From Cryptomeria japonica (taxonomy: Eukaryota; Streptophyta; Pinopsida; Cupressales; Cupressaceae), in contig NC_081412.1 in the NCBI RefSeq assembly GCF_030272615.1, forward strand, positions 141,216,747-141,280,746: a stretch of 64,000 nucleotides of DNA. Reading direction: 5' to 3'. The notes beneath the pieces were generated by a model, which made no database searches, had not been told where the DNA came from, and was given only the letters and a program-made list of their open reading frames with translations. Shown here in pieces: positions 33,067 to 44,749 of the stretch (the stretch's first letter is position 1; each line of letters opens with the position of its first letter). Position numbers and translations under genes: made by a program.

Positions 33067-34489
33067 GGATTAGTAAGAACTTGTTTTGATAGCTAAACAC
33101 ACACAAGGAAACACAAGAGACAAGAGTTAGTCATTAGTGTTAGCAAATCAAAGATTGAATACTATCCTAAATAAGCATATCAAGAAAGACACTACTAAAC
33201 AAATAGAAATCTTAATGAATCTACAAAAAGTAACTAAACATTTCCATATGCTCTCTACCATGTTGGTAGCTTCTCCTTCCTTGTTCCTCTCCTCTCCAAG
33301 TTCCAAATAAGTGTATCTCTCAGCAGCTTTTTGCACTATGGATGCCTTATGGAGTTTCAATATTGACAAATGATTATTCTAGATGCTATGCAAGTGTGAA
33401 CAAACTAATTTAGATGCTATGAAATGAGTGATTAATTTTAGACCAAAATGATAATGTTTTTTAGTGATTTCTGCTAAATGTTCTTCTCTAAAATTCAGTA
33501 TAATGCAAATGCATACAATTTTTTAGGATCTGGATTATGAAGAAATGGACCCTATTTATAGGAAAAATGGAGCAATGGATGGTTGAGATTGAGTAATCTC
33601 AACAAGGGTCGGGATTGAATGGTATTCAATCCATGTGAGGAATTTCAATCCAATCCCAGGATGACAAGTGTCAACATGAGATAGGTTGAGAGGAGAGGGA
33701 AGAAGCATTAAATGTTTGACATGACCCGAGGATTAACTTGGGAGGTAAGGTTAAGGTTGGGTTGAGTGAATAAATTCATTATCCAAAGAATAATGCTTTT
33801 ATCCAATGGATAAACTCTTGTGCAAGAGTTAGTGAGGATAACCATGGTCAAAGGAATAAATGCTTGAGGAGACACATGGGTTACATGAGGGTTGAGTTAG
33901 GGGTCAAAGTCCCTAACCATGGGTGCAAGTGGATTTAACCATAAATGGTCATGTAAGAGCCATTAGTGGTTTGGAAGACTTTGGAGGTTAAATTGTTGAA
34001 CACACAAAGCAATTAATTCTTTTCAAAGACTTTGGAGTCTTTTAGAAGTGACTCCAAGTTGTTTAGGAATGTGACAATATTTAGGGGATGGATTAGGCTA
34101 ATTAGGAAGGGGTTATAAGAATCTAGAAGGGGGTTAGGATTGCAAGTGGGTTTGGTGGGTGAGGGAAAATAGGATTTTTATTAAAATAAAATTCATTTAT
34201 TTCAATAAATAGGTGCAAGTTGTATTTTTAGGAGAATGCAAGTGGGGGGGATTTAATGATTTAAATAGATGTTTTATTTAATTTGTTTAAAAGAGGAAAG
34301 GGGATTAAATTGAATAAATAGGATTTATTCATTTAATTGTGAATTTGGTTTAATGAATGAATTAAAATAAATTGAATAATTTATTTAATTAATAGGAGAA
34401 TGATTGAAGATGAACTAATTAAATGTTAATTTAAATAACTGATGGCTAGTGTATTTTTAGTCAAATAAATAACAAATATTCATTAAATT
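33067..34489. mobile_element. Element X: unclassified insertion in B ORF2
   Basis: A 1.4-kb insertion flanked by AAAATGGAA (33058-33066 and 34490-34498), extendable to 14 bp with one mismatch (AAAATGGAARGATT). Removing it rejoins ORF2 in frame (AKWK followed by DLCDYNPNSES). No terminal inverted repeat, no TG..CA ends and no poly-A tail. A 9-bp duplication would fit a Mutator-like element, a 14-bp one a LINE-type insertion; I cannot choose. The right half is very AT-rich; no coding is seen. Confidence 0.55.
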
Positions 34490-34498
34490 AAAATGGAA

Positions 34499-34851
34499 AG
34501 ATTTATGTGACTACAATCCTAATTCAGAATCCAAGCAGAGAAGGGATGACACTTCTGTTCTGGATATTCATACTGTTGTGCAGGAAGGAGTTGGAACTGA
34601 AGATCCAACTAACATAGGTGGAGACAATGCAGGAAGAGATGATGAGGGTAAGGACATGAGGGACAACCCTTAGGTTGATACAAACAACCCTTTAGTTTAT
34701 GAAGTTGATGCAGGTGAGGGAAGTCATAACCCTTTGGTGGTGACTGCTAAATTAGAGAAGGAAGAAGATTAAATAGAAAACAAAGTTGATCAATGTCTAG
34801 TGGCAAGAGACATTGATAAATCAGTGAAGGGGAAGTAGATCACGAGTGACA
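34499..34851 (+). pseudogene. Element B ORF2, second part (acidic)
   Basis: Continues ORF2 after X: DLCDYNPNSESKQRRDDTSV, then an Asp/Glu/Asn-rich stretch with few stops (EGVGTEDPTNIGGDNAGRDD). The matching part of C is acidic as well (37270-36950). Interrupted by element C at 34857. Confidence 0.5.
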
Positions 34852-34856
34852 CAAAT

Positions 34857-35827
34857 TGTTAGAATCAGGGATCACTAGGAGGGAGGGGTAAATTAGTGAT
34901 TTTTCGGAGGTAAAATCCACAAACTTATTCTTTATCCACCAGTTAACAATGCATAAGAGAAAATACCATAAATAAGCAATAAATAAACCACAGATCCACA
35001 ACACCAATTTTTTTACGTGGAAATCTAGAAAGGGAAAAACCACAGTGGGGCTAGAACCCACAATATTCATATATTATGGGCAGGAGTACATAAATATTAC
35101 ATAGATGGGGAATGCACTTGCATTTAAGCTCACTGGCTAGAACTCACTACTCAATTACAATGACCCAGAAGGCTACAACCTTAGAGAAGTCTCACTGACT
35201 TACAATTTGATTACAATGAGGAAATGCAATAAAATGAACTCTGAAGTAGCATCTGACAATGCATGAATAAGTTCTAGTTATGCACTAGACCTTTAACTAT
35301 CCTTGCTGTGCAAATAATATGTTTCTATCCCAGTCAACTATCGGATTATCTGTAAACCAAATGTGGATGTGAAACTGGGCTCAAATGCACCAAAATGGAT
35401 CGACACAATTGTATTACACTGAAAACTAATTGCCAAATCGATCTTATATATCCGGTGTTATAAAAAATGATCTCCTTCAAGTTGGATTCAATAAGTGTAA
35501 CGTGTAGCTTCAAGTCAGCTTCAATATTTAATAAAACATAGCACCAAACCAAAATAGTATGATCACATGCTTCCTAAGGATCTTCTCATTCACCGAGAAC
35601 ACAAAATCAATTACCAAGTTCACTGCAATCATTAGAAATGTTTTTGGACAAAAAGATTACTAAGATAGCCCTGAATTACCAGTTAAATGCCTACCGGTTA
35701 ACTCTTACTTTTGGATAATAAAAATCACAACTGCCAAATTGAATCTCCAAGAAGAGTTGCCATCAATGACAACCCTAGATCAATAAGAAATTACCAGAAG
35801 TCACCTGATGAGTGTCAATTGCCAACA
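34857..35827 (-). repeat. Element C 3' LTR (left copy)
   Basis: A 971-bp LTR matching 41825-42789. In the plus sequence it includes CACTGTGG..TTTTCCC and TTTACGTGGAAA, the complement of the conserved copia-type block found in B, D and K. Confidence 0.88.
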
Positions 35828-35829
35828 AT

Positions 35830-35839
35830 ATCCTCCTTT
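35830..35839 (-). promoter_or_regulatory. Polypurine tract of element C
   Basis: The minus strand AAAGGAGGAT lies two bases before the 3' LTR start TGTTGGC, inside the phrase ATACCAAAGGAGGATAT. It is the expected plus-strand primer. Confidence 0.75.
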
Positions 35840-36069
35840 GGTATTGATGGAAACACTCTTGAAAAATGGTTGTTTTGAAACATGTGAGACCTGTACACCA
35901 GATCAAGAATGAAATAATTCTAAGGCTCTCGCTTAGATCAACAATCCAAAAATCTACATCACCAAATTGTACACTCCTTACACAATCAATCTGTGCATAT
36001 TTCACCTTATCTCTCCTTGTTTGACAACAATGATAAAGATAGGGCATGCAACAAAATTTCCTATACATA

Positions 36070-39000
36070 TATACACACTGGATGATCCAATCTATACATA
36101 CTTAAGTACATCTACATATACAACCTTAAGGAACCCAAAATAGGTATTCCACCTTGCTCGCAATTTCTCCAAAATTGAAACAAAACCATTCAAAACATAA
36201 GCATGGAATTTTATTGCTACAATATCAGTTGGAGTCTCCTGAGACATATTTTGAATACAATCCATCTTATGGTACACTAAGGTGTCTAATCAAGGACCAA
36301 TTAGGTTCTGGAGTTCACCTATCTACATAACCATTTTCTCCTTCTCCTCAAAATTCCTAATCTGCTCCATGATAGTCAAATTTTGGCCTTCAATACTATC
36401 AGTTAAGTTAGCCATAGGGTCATAAGCTTGAGAAATATAAGCTAATTAACCTCTGCAATTATCTATCTGGTTGTCTATTTCAGTGGATAAATTTGTTAAA
36501 ACTAGACTAGACTTATAAATCTTACCGCCTTCCATTAAGGCCTCATCAATTAGTTTTAATTATTTATCAGGTTGGGCCTTATTGTTGCTAATCATTTGTA
36601 AAAATGTTTGTACTTTGGCATCTTTGAATTTCTCCATAGCATGCCTAGTTGATGCCTTGGTCAAAGAATCAAACTGAGAGGATGTGTGATCTATTTGGTG
36701 TTGAAGCTTACCCGTTTAACTAGCATAAGCATTGAGTTGTAGTTCTGGTACCGCATGTTCCAAAACTAAAACTATTTTCTCAATGAGTCTCTTCTCTTAT
36801 GATTCACATTGCACTAACTCCTAACTAGATTGATCTTGGAGAGAAACAACAACAATCATCCTTTCTACCTAATACATTTGATTGAAGGTCTTGTCAAAAC
36901 TAATGTTAAATTGAGGAAAATTCCCTTGGCTTTGTATTTTGGAAGTGTCAATTGACATAAGGATTGAAGTTTATGTCACATTAGACTTCCCTTTGATCTA
37001 TTTCTCCTATTTTTCCTCATCCTTTTCCTCTGCCTCCTTCCTTGCATTACATTTATCCTCTGTAGGTGCCTCCTTTGAATTAGTGTCACCACTTGGTGCA
37101 CCATCCTCTACCTCAGCTGATTTTTCATTTTTCTTAACTGCCTAAACCTCTAAAAAATCTAAAATTTGTTGCTCTGCAACATCTTAAGTGTCTTCCTCCT
37201 TATTTACATCATGCACCGAAGGATTCTCTAACTGAGTGGTTGCATCATATGAATCAGATTCTACTAGCTAGTTCTTAGTGAGAAACTTTTTCCAGATTTC
37301 AATGGTTTCTCTCCTTATTTCCTCTACTTTGCCAACCATCAGACTATTGACTTTGTGTTTTCCCCTAAATTCCTTTTTATTTTCTAGAAAAATTAATCTA
37401 TCAATTTCTTCAATAGTGATACTAGTGAACTGATTGACCATTTCACTTTCCTTTATTTCTCTATCCATCTGACTTGTAGATTTTCTTCTAGCATCAATTA
37501 TATTGTATAGATCTTTTAGAAGATATTTTTCTAATTCAATTAAAGATTTATTAAATACATCCATATACAAAACTACAACTTTCTCAATCTTCTTTTATCC
37601 TTATCATCCATATTTTCATAATATACAAAAATATTCTTCAAATTTCCATCTTTAATAATTTCATCTATTAACTTTTGAGTAGACAAAGGAGGAATAATAT
37701 GATACTTGGTTTGGGTGGTCTCCAACTTACTAGATTCAAATTCCACATCCAAGTTAGATTTTATCTTTCTTCCTCACTTAAGCTTGCTTAATCGAATAGG
37801 ATAAGACTTTTCCTTCTTCTCCTTCATCCCTTTCTTCTCAGCACTGGATTGAGGTTTGTGTATCACCATTGCAAATTGTCCCTTCTTTGGGGCCTTTGGA
37901 ATGTCTGCATCTGACTCAGTTTCAGATGCCACAGGGGAAAATACAACATACTCTCTCTAGGGTTTTTTCTTCTTCCTCAAAACACCTTTGCCCTTAGCAG
38001 ATTAACTAAAGGGTTCTGATTTAGCCGGAGGAGTCTTCACCGGAGTAGGAGAAGACCTTGTCAACTTTTCCTTGACTGGAGCTGGTGTAGTCTTTTGTCT
38101 CTTTGCCTTTTCTTTTGCATCTCTCATAGCTCTAACTTTCTCTCTCAGATGATCTTCCTCAATGAGGATTTCCTCCACTATCTTAGCCACCTTCCTTTTC
38201 CTTGTCAGTTCAGTGAACTTGGTGTGCAATTCTATTGATTTTTCTTTGCAAGTTCTGAACCTTTCTTCTTTGGAATCTACTGGATCATTCAGTAGGTGTT
38301 GTGCATAGGCATCTAAAGTTCTTGCATCAACCTCATAGCCCATAAGCATGATCCACACCATCTGGGGATCAACTACCTCCCTAAGACATTCATCTTTATT
38401 CACCATAAAATACTTTGTCCCCTCATATTTCTTAACAATTTCCTTGTGGATTCTGACCCTCTACTTCATCTTGTCCTGAAAAGTCTTGAACAATGCCTAC
38501 AATATAGCATTTTGATTGTCCCTATTCCTAATATTATCAAGACCCTACTTTATCTGTTGGGCCACTGGTTTGTCAAAAATCCCACTGCACTCTACTGGTT
38601 CTGGGAATCTGTTTCACGAAGTAAAGTGCCAAACAGATAACCAAGGAACAAAATTTGAAAACATACTTTTGTTTTGCTTAATTTTCTTCAAATCTATCAT
38701 AAATTCCTCCAGTAGAACACTACATAAATCATAATGAGTATCTTCTTTAACCATCTAATAGGCTGCATGGATGGCTATGCTAGATACTAAATTCAGTTGG
38801 TTAGACTGATATACCTTATAACCAATGACCATTGCATCAAACTTGACATCACCATCCTCGATTGTGCTGATCTTTATCGAACGCCCATCAAATTTTGCAT
38901 CGGTTAACTTGTTGACCATAGGGTTTGTGACCTTCCAAAGCCCTGGCTTGTCACCGATTTGATTCAAATAAGTTACCACCCTAATTGCTTCTGAAGTGAT

Positions 39001-39400
39001 CTTATAGGTTTGGTCAAGCCATATAAACTTTGCATGAATTCTACTCAACACATACCTCACCCATTCATTTTCATCTAATGACAAAAAGTTCACGAATTGG
39101 GTGAAACCCTTTCTCTGCAACTACACAAATCCAGGCTTGGGGTTACCGATTTCATCCATGATACTATCGGTATAAAGAACCAAAATTTCTTCAATGCAGG
39201 TTTCTTTGATCTCATGGTGAATATATGCCCTTATATCATCTACGTGCAGAACTTCGTGTGGAACGAAAGAGAAAGCTCCAACTAGGTAGAGCTCCATAGA
39301 TTTATAAGGGTGCTTCTTAAACATAGGATGGGTTCTATCCTTGACCTAAACAACCAATGATGTAGCAATGGAAGAAGAGGATGCCATTTCCAAATTTTAA
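36070..39400 (-). pseudogene. Element C ORF2 (unknown protein with coiled-coil C-terminus)
   Basis: Begins MASSSSIATSLVV near 39390 and runs through 39324-38755 (VDDIRAYIHHEIKE; FVNFLSLDENEWVRY; SEAIRVVTYLNQIGDKPGLW), 38406-38002 (MGYEVDARTLDAYAQHLLND, then a Lys/Pro-rich tail), 37570-37268 (MYMDVFNKSLIELEKYLLKD) and a coiled-coil end (36700-36080). Many stops. The total length is near 1,050 codons. The B copy has the same order. The C-terminal part (EILEKLRARWNTYFGFL region) is matched by the end of B ORF2. No enzymatic motif; the role is unknown. It could be a captured host protein or an accessory protein of the element. Confidence 0.5.
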
Positions 39401-39788
39401 AAAAATTCAAGCTCAGAAATGCTCTTTGAGAAATACCTCAACTGACTAATGAATGCCTTATATCACTTGTGGGATGGCTTTTAGCTCTTTGATTGCTTGG
39501 AAATCTTGATCGCCTTGTTCTACAACTCAAAAACACTATTCACAAAGTGAAAAATAACTCTCGTATTTTCCCTTTTAACTTCACAAACCCTAATTTTACT
39601 TTAAAATAAATATACTTTAGATATCCAACGGGATGCCCCACACAACTACTGGATGCCAAAATTAGCCATCTAAATCTCAGATATCTACTGAAATTCAATT
39701 CCTACCATCTATAATCCATTGAATACAGATCTAATCAAGGGGTATTGCAAGGTTTGCATGAATTTTTCTCCCCCTAAGGCCAAAAGTC

Positions 39789-41730
39789 CTAGTTACTGGA
39801 TGAGGGTTCTGCACCAAATTCAGGTACAGATCCACCATCTTCCTTAGATTCATCCTTCTCTACCCACATCTTCTTATGTTGATCTTCTATCTCATCAACC
39901 TTTGCCTTTCCCTTTTCATCTAATATTTTCTTGTCTACTGGAGAACTGTTCTTTCTTTTGCAGTACTTTGCAATGTGATCGGTTTTGTTACATGCTTTGC
40001 AAACAACATTATTTTGTATAGGTTTGAAGTTCATCTGATTTGGTCTTATCCTGCACTAATTAGAAATGTGTTCAAACATTTCACAAGCATAGAATCTCTT
40101 GTTTTGAAAGTTATTCATTACTGCTCTACACATATTTGACTTGTGTCCAAAATTATTGGATATGAAATACCGATCAGTAAAGGTAGAAACATTATTCATG
40201 TTGTTCATTGAAGCAATCACTAGCTAGGAGGGACCTTAAAGAGATCAGTCTAGACTGGTCAACAAGAGTAAACACAAAGGAAACACAAGGACATGATGGA
40301 GGCAATGCAAAATAGATTGAATTATAGCATGAAAACTGATTACAACCAACCGGGTTACAAAAACGGGCTCACATGCTTGCAAAAACATGCTCAAAATACA
40401 GAATAGGTCACAACCAGGACCTCAAATCTTAAGGTCTATCTTCTATGCTTAGTATAACTTCTTGATTTCATTCTAATGCTCTATTATAATGATTTATATG
40501 ATCCAAGGGGATCCAATTGGCCCAAAAAGGAATCAAAACACAAAGAACAAGACCTAATGTGCAAAACCAATAAGGTCGGCCTCTGCCAAAGAAATTCCTT
40601 TGGAAAATCCAAAGAGTGAAGAGTAGATCACAAGAAAAGGTTGGCCACATGCCAAGAAAAATTATAATCAACTCTAAGGGCTCTGCAAGCTACGGAAGGG
40701 GATCTGGTAGATCACCAATGCAAATAGGTCCAGATAATCGATAATAGGAAACTGTCAACCAGTAATAGGAAACTGTCTTCGAAACTGGTAGCAATAACTT
40801 GTAGGAAAATGATCCAAATGCTCCATAGTTTGGTAATAAGGAAGATGATCAAGTCTTCAAGTAAAATCCAACTCCACAGGTTTTGGTGAGCCAAATCTGG
40901 GACACACATAAAGAAATGTTGAAACTACAAATAGAAAGAAAAATAGAAAGGAAATATTTTTGGTTGATGCAAGATTGCTATGAACCAGAGATGCTCTTGC
41001 ATCATTCATCATTCCATTATTCATCCTACTTCTACACTGACTTTCCATATGACCAAATTTATTACAAGTAAAGCATCTACCATTGAATTTATGAGCATTA
41101 GGTTGTCTTACCAGAGGATTCATGCTCTTCTTCTGATCAGGTTTTGCATTGTCTTGTCCAGATCTGAAGGATTCACCTTTCTCAAATCCTAGACCTCACA
41201 TATCATTTCCATGTCTCTAACTTTCCTACATCTCATCAAGCCTTGCTGAACTAGCTTTGAATTTTTCTTTGTATTGATTGGTAGTAGAAAGTTTATCCCT
41301 CAAGGTAGCAATTTGTCTTTCAAGTTCTTGACCATTTTTCCTTGATTGTGTCAACTCAATCTTCAATTGATCATTCATATAAGTAATCCTAAAGCATTCA
41401 TTAGCTCTTTCCTTCAATGATTGTGCTAGATTCTCTTCATTCTTTTTTTGGTCCTCAATCTCCTTAGTGAGCCTCATCACAATGGATTTCATCCCATTCT
41501 TCATAGCATCATTCTCTCTCTCAAGCTTGTTAACATCATCATTTTTATCCTGGTATTCCGTGATCTGATCTTCTTTCTCCTTCAACTTTTCTATTAATTC
41601 CTTCCTCTTCTCTCTACAGACACTTTCTTGATCCTTCAGCTCACTAATCAAATCATCAACAACATTTGGGTTCTTCTTCAAGGTATAGATCTCATTTCTA
41701 GTTGCATCAAGATCCTCAAGTGCCACATTG
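39789..41730 (-). pseudogene. Element C ORF1: coiled coil plus zinc knuckles
   Basis: The coiled coil spans 41726-41226 (SIVMRLTKEIEDQKKNEENL is nearly identical to B). Knuckles: CFTCNKFGHMESQC (intact, near 41060), YFISNNFGHKSNMC (near 40150), FYACEMFEHISN with a stop, and CKACNKTDHIAKYC (intact, near 39990). It ends EFGAEPSSSN-stop, as in B. Between knuckles 1 and 2 there are about 0.7 kb (40230-40960) without counterpart in B, probably another insertion. The protein is likely a nucleocapsid-like RNA-binding product. Confidence 0.65.
40230..40960. other. Extra sequence in C ORF1, probable small insertion
   Basis: This breaks ORF1 between its first and second zinc knuckle and has no counterpart in B. 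The left edge holds GTAAACACAAAGGAAACACA, loosely like the beginning of X (AAACACACACAAGGAAACAC at 33096). I found no clear target duplication or terminal repeats. Confidence 0.35.
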
Positions 41731-41810
41731 AGCTATCTCTAAAAATAAGAATTCATTGAATCAATCTCTTGGATCTTCCTCAAGTGGTTAAGCTTCCTTA
41801 GAGGAACTAG

Positions 41811-41822
41811 GCTTTGATACCA
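41811..41822 (-). promoter_or_regulatory. Primer-binding site of element C
   Basis: The minus strand TGGTATCAAAGC is separated from the 5' LTR by two bases (AT). It is one change from the initiator tRNA-Met complement TGGTATCAGAGC. Confidence 0.8.
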
Positions 41823-41824
41823 AT

Positions 41825-42789
41825 TGTTAAAATCAGGGATCACTAAGAGGGGGGTGAATTAGTGATCTACCAGAGATCAAATCCACAAACTTATTCTTTA
41901 TCCACTGGTTAGCAATACATAACAAAAAAGAACATAAACAAGTAATAAAAAACCACAAATCCACAACATCAAAATTTTTACGTGGAAACCTGGAAAGGGA
42001 AAAACCACAGTGGGTCTAGAACCCACAATATTTATATAGTATGGCCAGGAATACATATATATTACATAGATGGGGAATGCACTTGCATTCAAGCTCGCTA
42101 CCTAGAGCTCATTGCTAAATTACAATGAACCAGAAGGCTACAAACTTCAGGGAAGTCTCACTGACTTACAATTTGATTACAATGAGGAAATGAAGTAAAA
42201 TGAACTCTGAAGTAGCATCTGACGATGCATGAGTGAGTTCTATTTATGCACTAGATCTCTGATTCTCCTTGCTCTGTAAATACTTAGTTTTTTTCTCAGC
42301 CAACTATCAGATTATCTGTGAACCAAATGCACATGTGAAACTGTGCTCAAACGCACCAGAACAGATCAACACAATTGTATTACACCAAAAACTAATCTCC
42401 AATTTGATCTTATATATCCAGTCTTAACAAAAATAATCTCCTTCAAGTCGACTTCAAGAAGTGTAATGTGTAGCTTCAAGTCAGCTTCAATCTTTAACAA
42501 AACATAGCATTGGATGAAAATAATATGATCACACACTTCCTAAGGATATTACCATTCACTGAGACATGAAATAAATTACCAAGATCACCACAATCATTGG
42601 AAATATTTCTGAACCAAAACATTAGAGAGATAGCCCTGAATTATCTATTAATTGCCTACTAATTAACTCCTTCTGGATTAGAGAAATCACAACTGCCAAA
42701 TTGAATCTCAAAGAAGAGTTGCCATCAATGACAACCCTAGACCAATAAGCAACTACTGGAAGTCACCAGATGAGTTTCAATTGCCAACA
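41825..42789 (-). repeat. Element C 5' LTR (right copy)
   Basis: A 965-bp LTR matching the left copy at 34857-35827 throughout, with plus-strand edges TGTTAAAATCAGGG and GCCAACA. The conserved block TTTTTACGTGGAAA lies at about 41975-41990. Confidence 0.88.
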
Positions 42790-42794
42790 CAATC

Positions 42795-43620
42795 TTCACC
42801 CAAGGCCCCATCAATCTTGACTCTCTATCCCTTGTCGAGGCACTTAAACTGGCTCCACTTTCTCAAGCCAAAGTAAGTGAAGATTAATTGAAATCTCACA
42901 TAGATGATAGTGAAGTGATAGCATTGGTAACGAGTGTACTAGAGAAAATTCTACCATCATTTAAACAAGACTCATTCGACACTCCTTTCGAAAAGATAAA
43001 TAGTTTGCTTGAATCAGTTGATTCTTATTTTGAATCCTTGGAGAAAGCTGCTGAAGTAAAAGTTCAAAGTTAGTTTAATGCTAAGATATTGGGGACAATT
43101 TTGAGAATGATTGAAGGAGATAGAGCTAGTTGGTTAACCAGTATTAAAGGAATTCAAGAAGCATTGGCTGAAGGAGGAAAAAAATACAAATCATGCTTCT
43201 TATTGCATAAGTTTACTATTGAGGTTGACAAGAAGATTAAAGAGTATGAAGGTCAGTTGGCTAGTCTATCTCAGTCTTATGATCCTTAGACCATTTTTGC
43301 AAGCATCAGAGAAAATTAGGTGCTATCTCTCCTTGATATAATGAAGAGTCTACGTTAGGAGAAGGATAGAATTATTGGAAGAGTGGGAGAGCTAAGGAAT
43401 CTAATCACTCCCTGGTTAGACACCCTACTTAGTAATATGAAAGATGCCCAGAAGACATTAAATAAAACTACACCTACAAATCTTAGGGTAGGAGAGATTA
43501 AAGCATATCTATTTAGCACCTTCATATCTATTTTGGAGATTCAAAAAAAGGGATGGGATGACCACTTGTAGTCATTGAAGACTATTTTTGCTGATATCTT
43601 CAAATTTTTATAAGTTGTAT
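42795..43620 (+). pseudogene. Element B ORF2, C-terminal coiled-coil part
   Basis: Resumes after C. Open pieces at 42888-43073, 43089-43289 and 43383-43571 are in related frames and give a charged helical protein: EALAEGGKKYKSCFLLHKFT, IEVDKKIKEYEGQLASLSQS, GELRNLITPWLDTL and SIL-EIQKKGWDDHL. C has the same features (EGGKIYKSSLVLTNLSTEID; QNLIGP-LDTL). It is followed by a short untranslated region and the polypurine tract. Confidence 0.55.
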
Positions 43621-43836
43621 CTTTGTATATAGACCTTTGTGGAAATTTTTACATGTGGATATCTGATTTTTCCATTAATGTCAAAGGGGAAGAGTAGAAT
43701 AGTGAAAAAAATTTATCTCAAGGGGATTCATGTCTCTTTTGGAATTCAAAAGTCAGATTTTTGGTTGTAGAGTGTACAATATTTTGGTTTTGATCCTACA
43801 CTTACTCATTTTTCACTAAATATTGCCATCAATGCT

Positions 43837-43847
43837 AAAGGGGTAGA
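43837..43847 (+). promoter_or_regulatory. Polypurine tract of element B
   Basis: AAAGGGGTAGA, one base before the 3' LTR start TGTTGGCAAGAG, in the phrase CATCAATGCTAAAGGGG that is typical of copia-type elements (compare CATGCCAAAGGGGGAGA in D). Confidence 0.8.
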
Positions 43848-43848
43848 T

Positions 43849-44749
43849 TGTTGGCAAGAGATACCATACTAGAAGAGATAGGTGTTTGGGAGTTGTCATT
43901 GATGGTATCCCAGCTCAAAGATTTCATCTGGACTATATGGCTTCATCCAACCAGAAATCTGAAGTCCAATTTTGCTTAAGTCTAGAAACTGCAACACAAT
44001 GGTTGATAGAGTGAGAATACTTTGGGTATAACTTTATTTTGGTTGAGTATTTTTCTTTGTAGATATAAGAGATGTATTGTGGATATGTAATTTACCTTAT
44101 TTCAGGTTTGTGGCCTCCGACATTAAGTTTTTGTGCAAGTTAGAAGCTTTGGTAATCATGTATTTGGAAAGAACATTGTTATTAGTAGTAGCGTTGAAGA
44201 TTCTATGTGTGGATCTTGTAGATTAATTTTGGTGAGTGTTTATGTGTCTGAGGTTGATGGGACGACATGTGGGAAGCACATAGACATTTTGTTTTGGTCC
44301 TCTTAGTTGTTTTGGATTGGTTTGAGCTGACTTGGGCAACACATTTCATATTGCCATTTTTGGGCTAACATGAAATTAATCTTAATTCATGTTGTAGATA
44401 TATATATAAGAGTTTGTCAAGTTCATTTTACATATCAGAAAGTATGTGAGTTTTGTGTATGTGTGATTGTGCATAGTTTCACCTGCACCATTGAAGGATT
44501 TTTTCTCTGGATTGAAGTAGATCAATAAAATAGTGCAGCGAGACAGTTGTACTTTGTGTTTAAACTAGAGCTATCCCAAGAATTTGTAGATGCTATTTCA
44601 TAGTTCATCTTCATGTATGTTGCCTTTGTAACTCTTTTGTAAGGAAGTGAGCCTTTTGGGGTTGTAGCCCTTATCCTATTTGACCAGTGATCTCTAGGCA
44701 GTGTGCCTAAATGCATGTGCATTCCTATGTAAACTTCTGACATACTTCT
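43849..44749 (+). repeat. Element B 3' LTR, left part (before D)
   Basis: Matches 19606-20507 of the 5' LTR. It is interrupted by D after ACATACTTCT; the remainder of the LTR is at 52464-52654. Confidence 0.88.

Larger units (their letters stand above)
34857..42789 (-). mobile_element. Element C: minus-strand relative of B, non-autonomous LTR retrotransposon
   Basis: LTRs 34857-35827 and 41825-42789 start TGTTGGCAATTG and end TTTTAACA/TTCTAACA in element orientation. Primer site 41811-41822 and polypurine tract 35830-35839 are at the right places on the minus strand. Target sequences CAAAT (34852-34856) and CAATC (42790-42794) are similar but not identical, probably mutated. It codes for ORF1 (41730-39789) and ORF2 (39400-36070), both homologous to those in B, and nothing like pol. 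LTRs differ at about one position in seven, so it is old. It inserted into B ORF2, in inverse orientation to its host. Confidence 0.85.
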
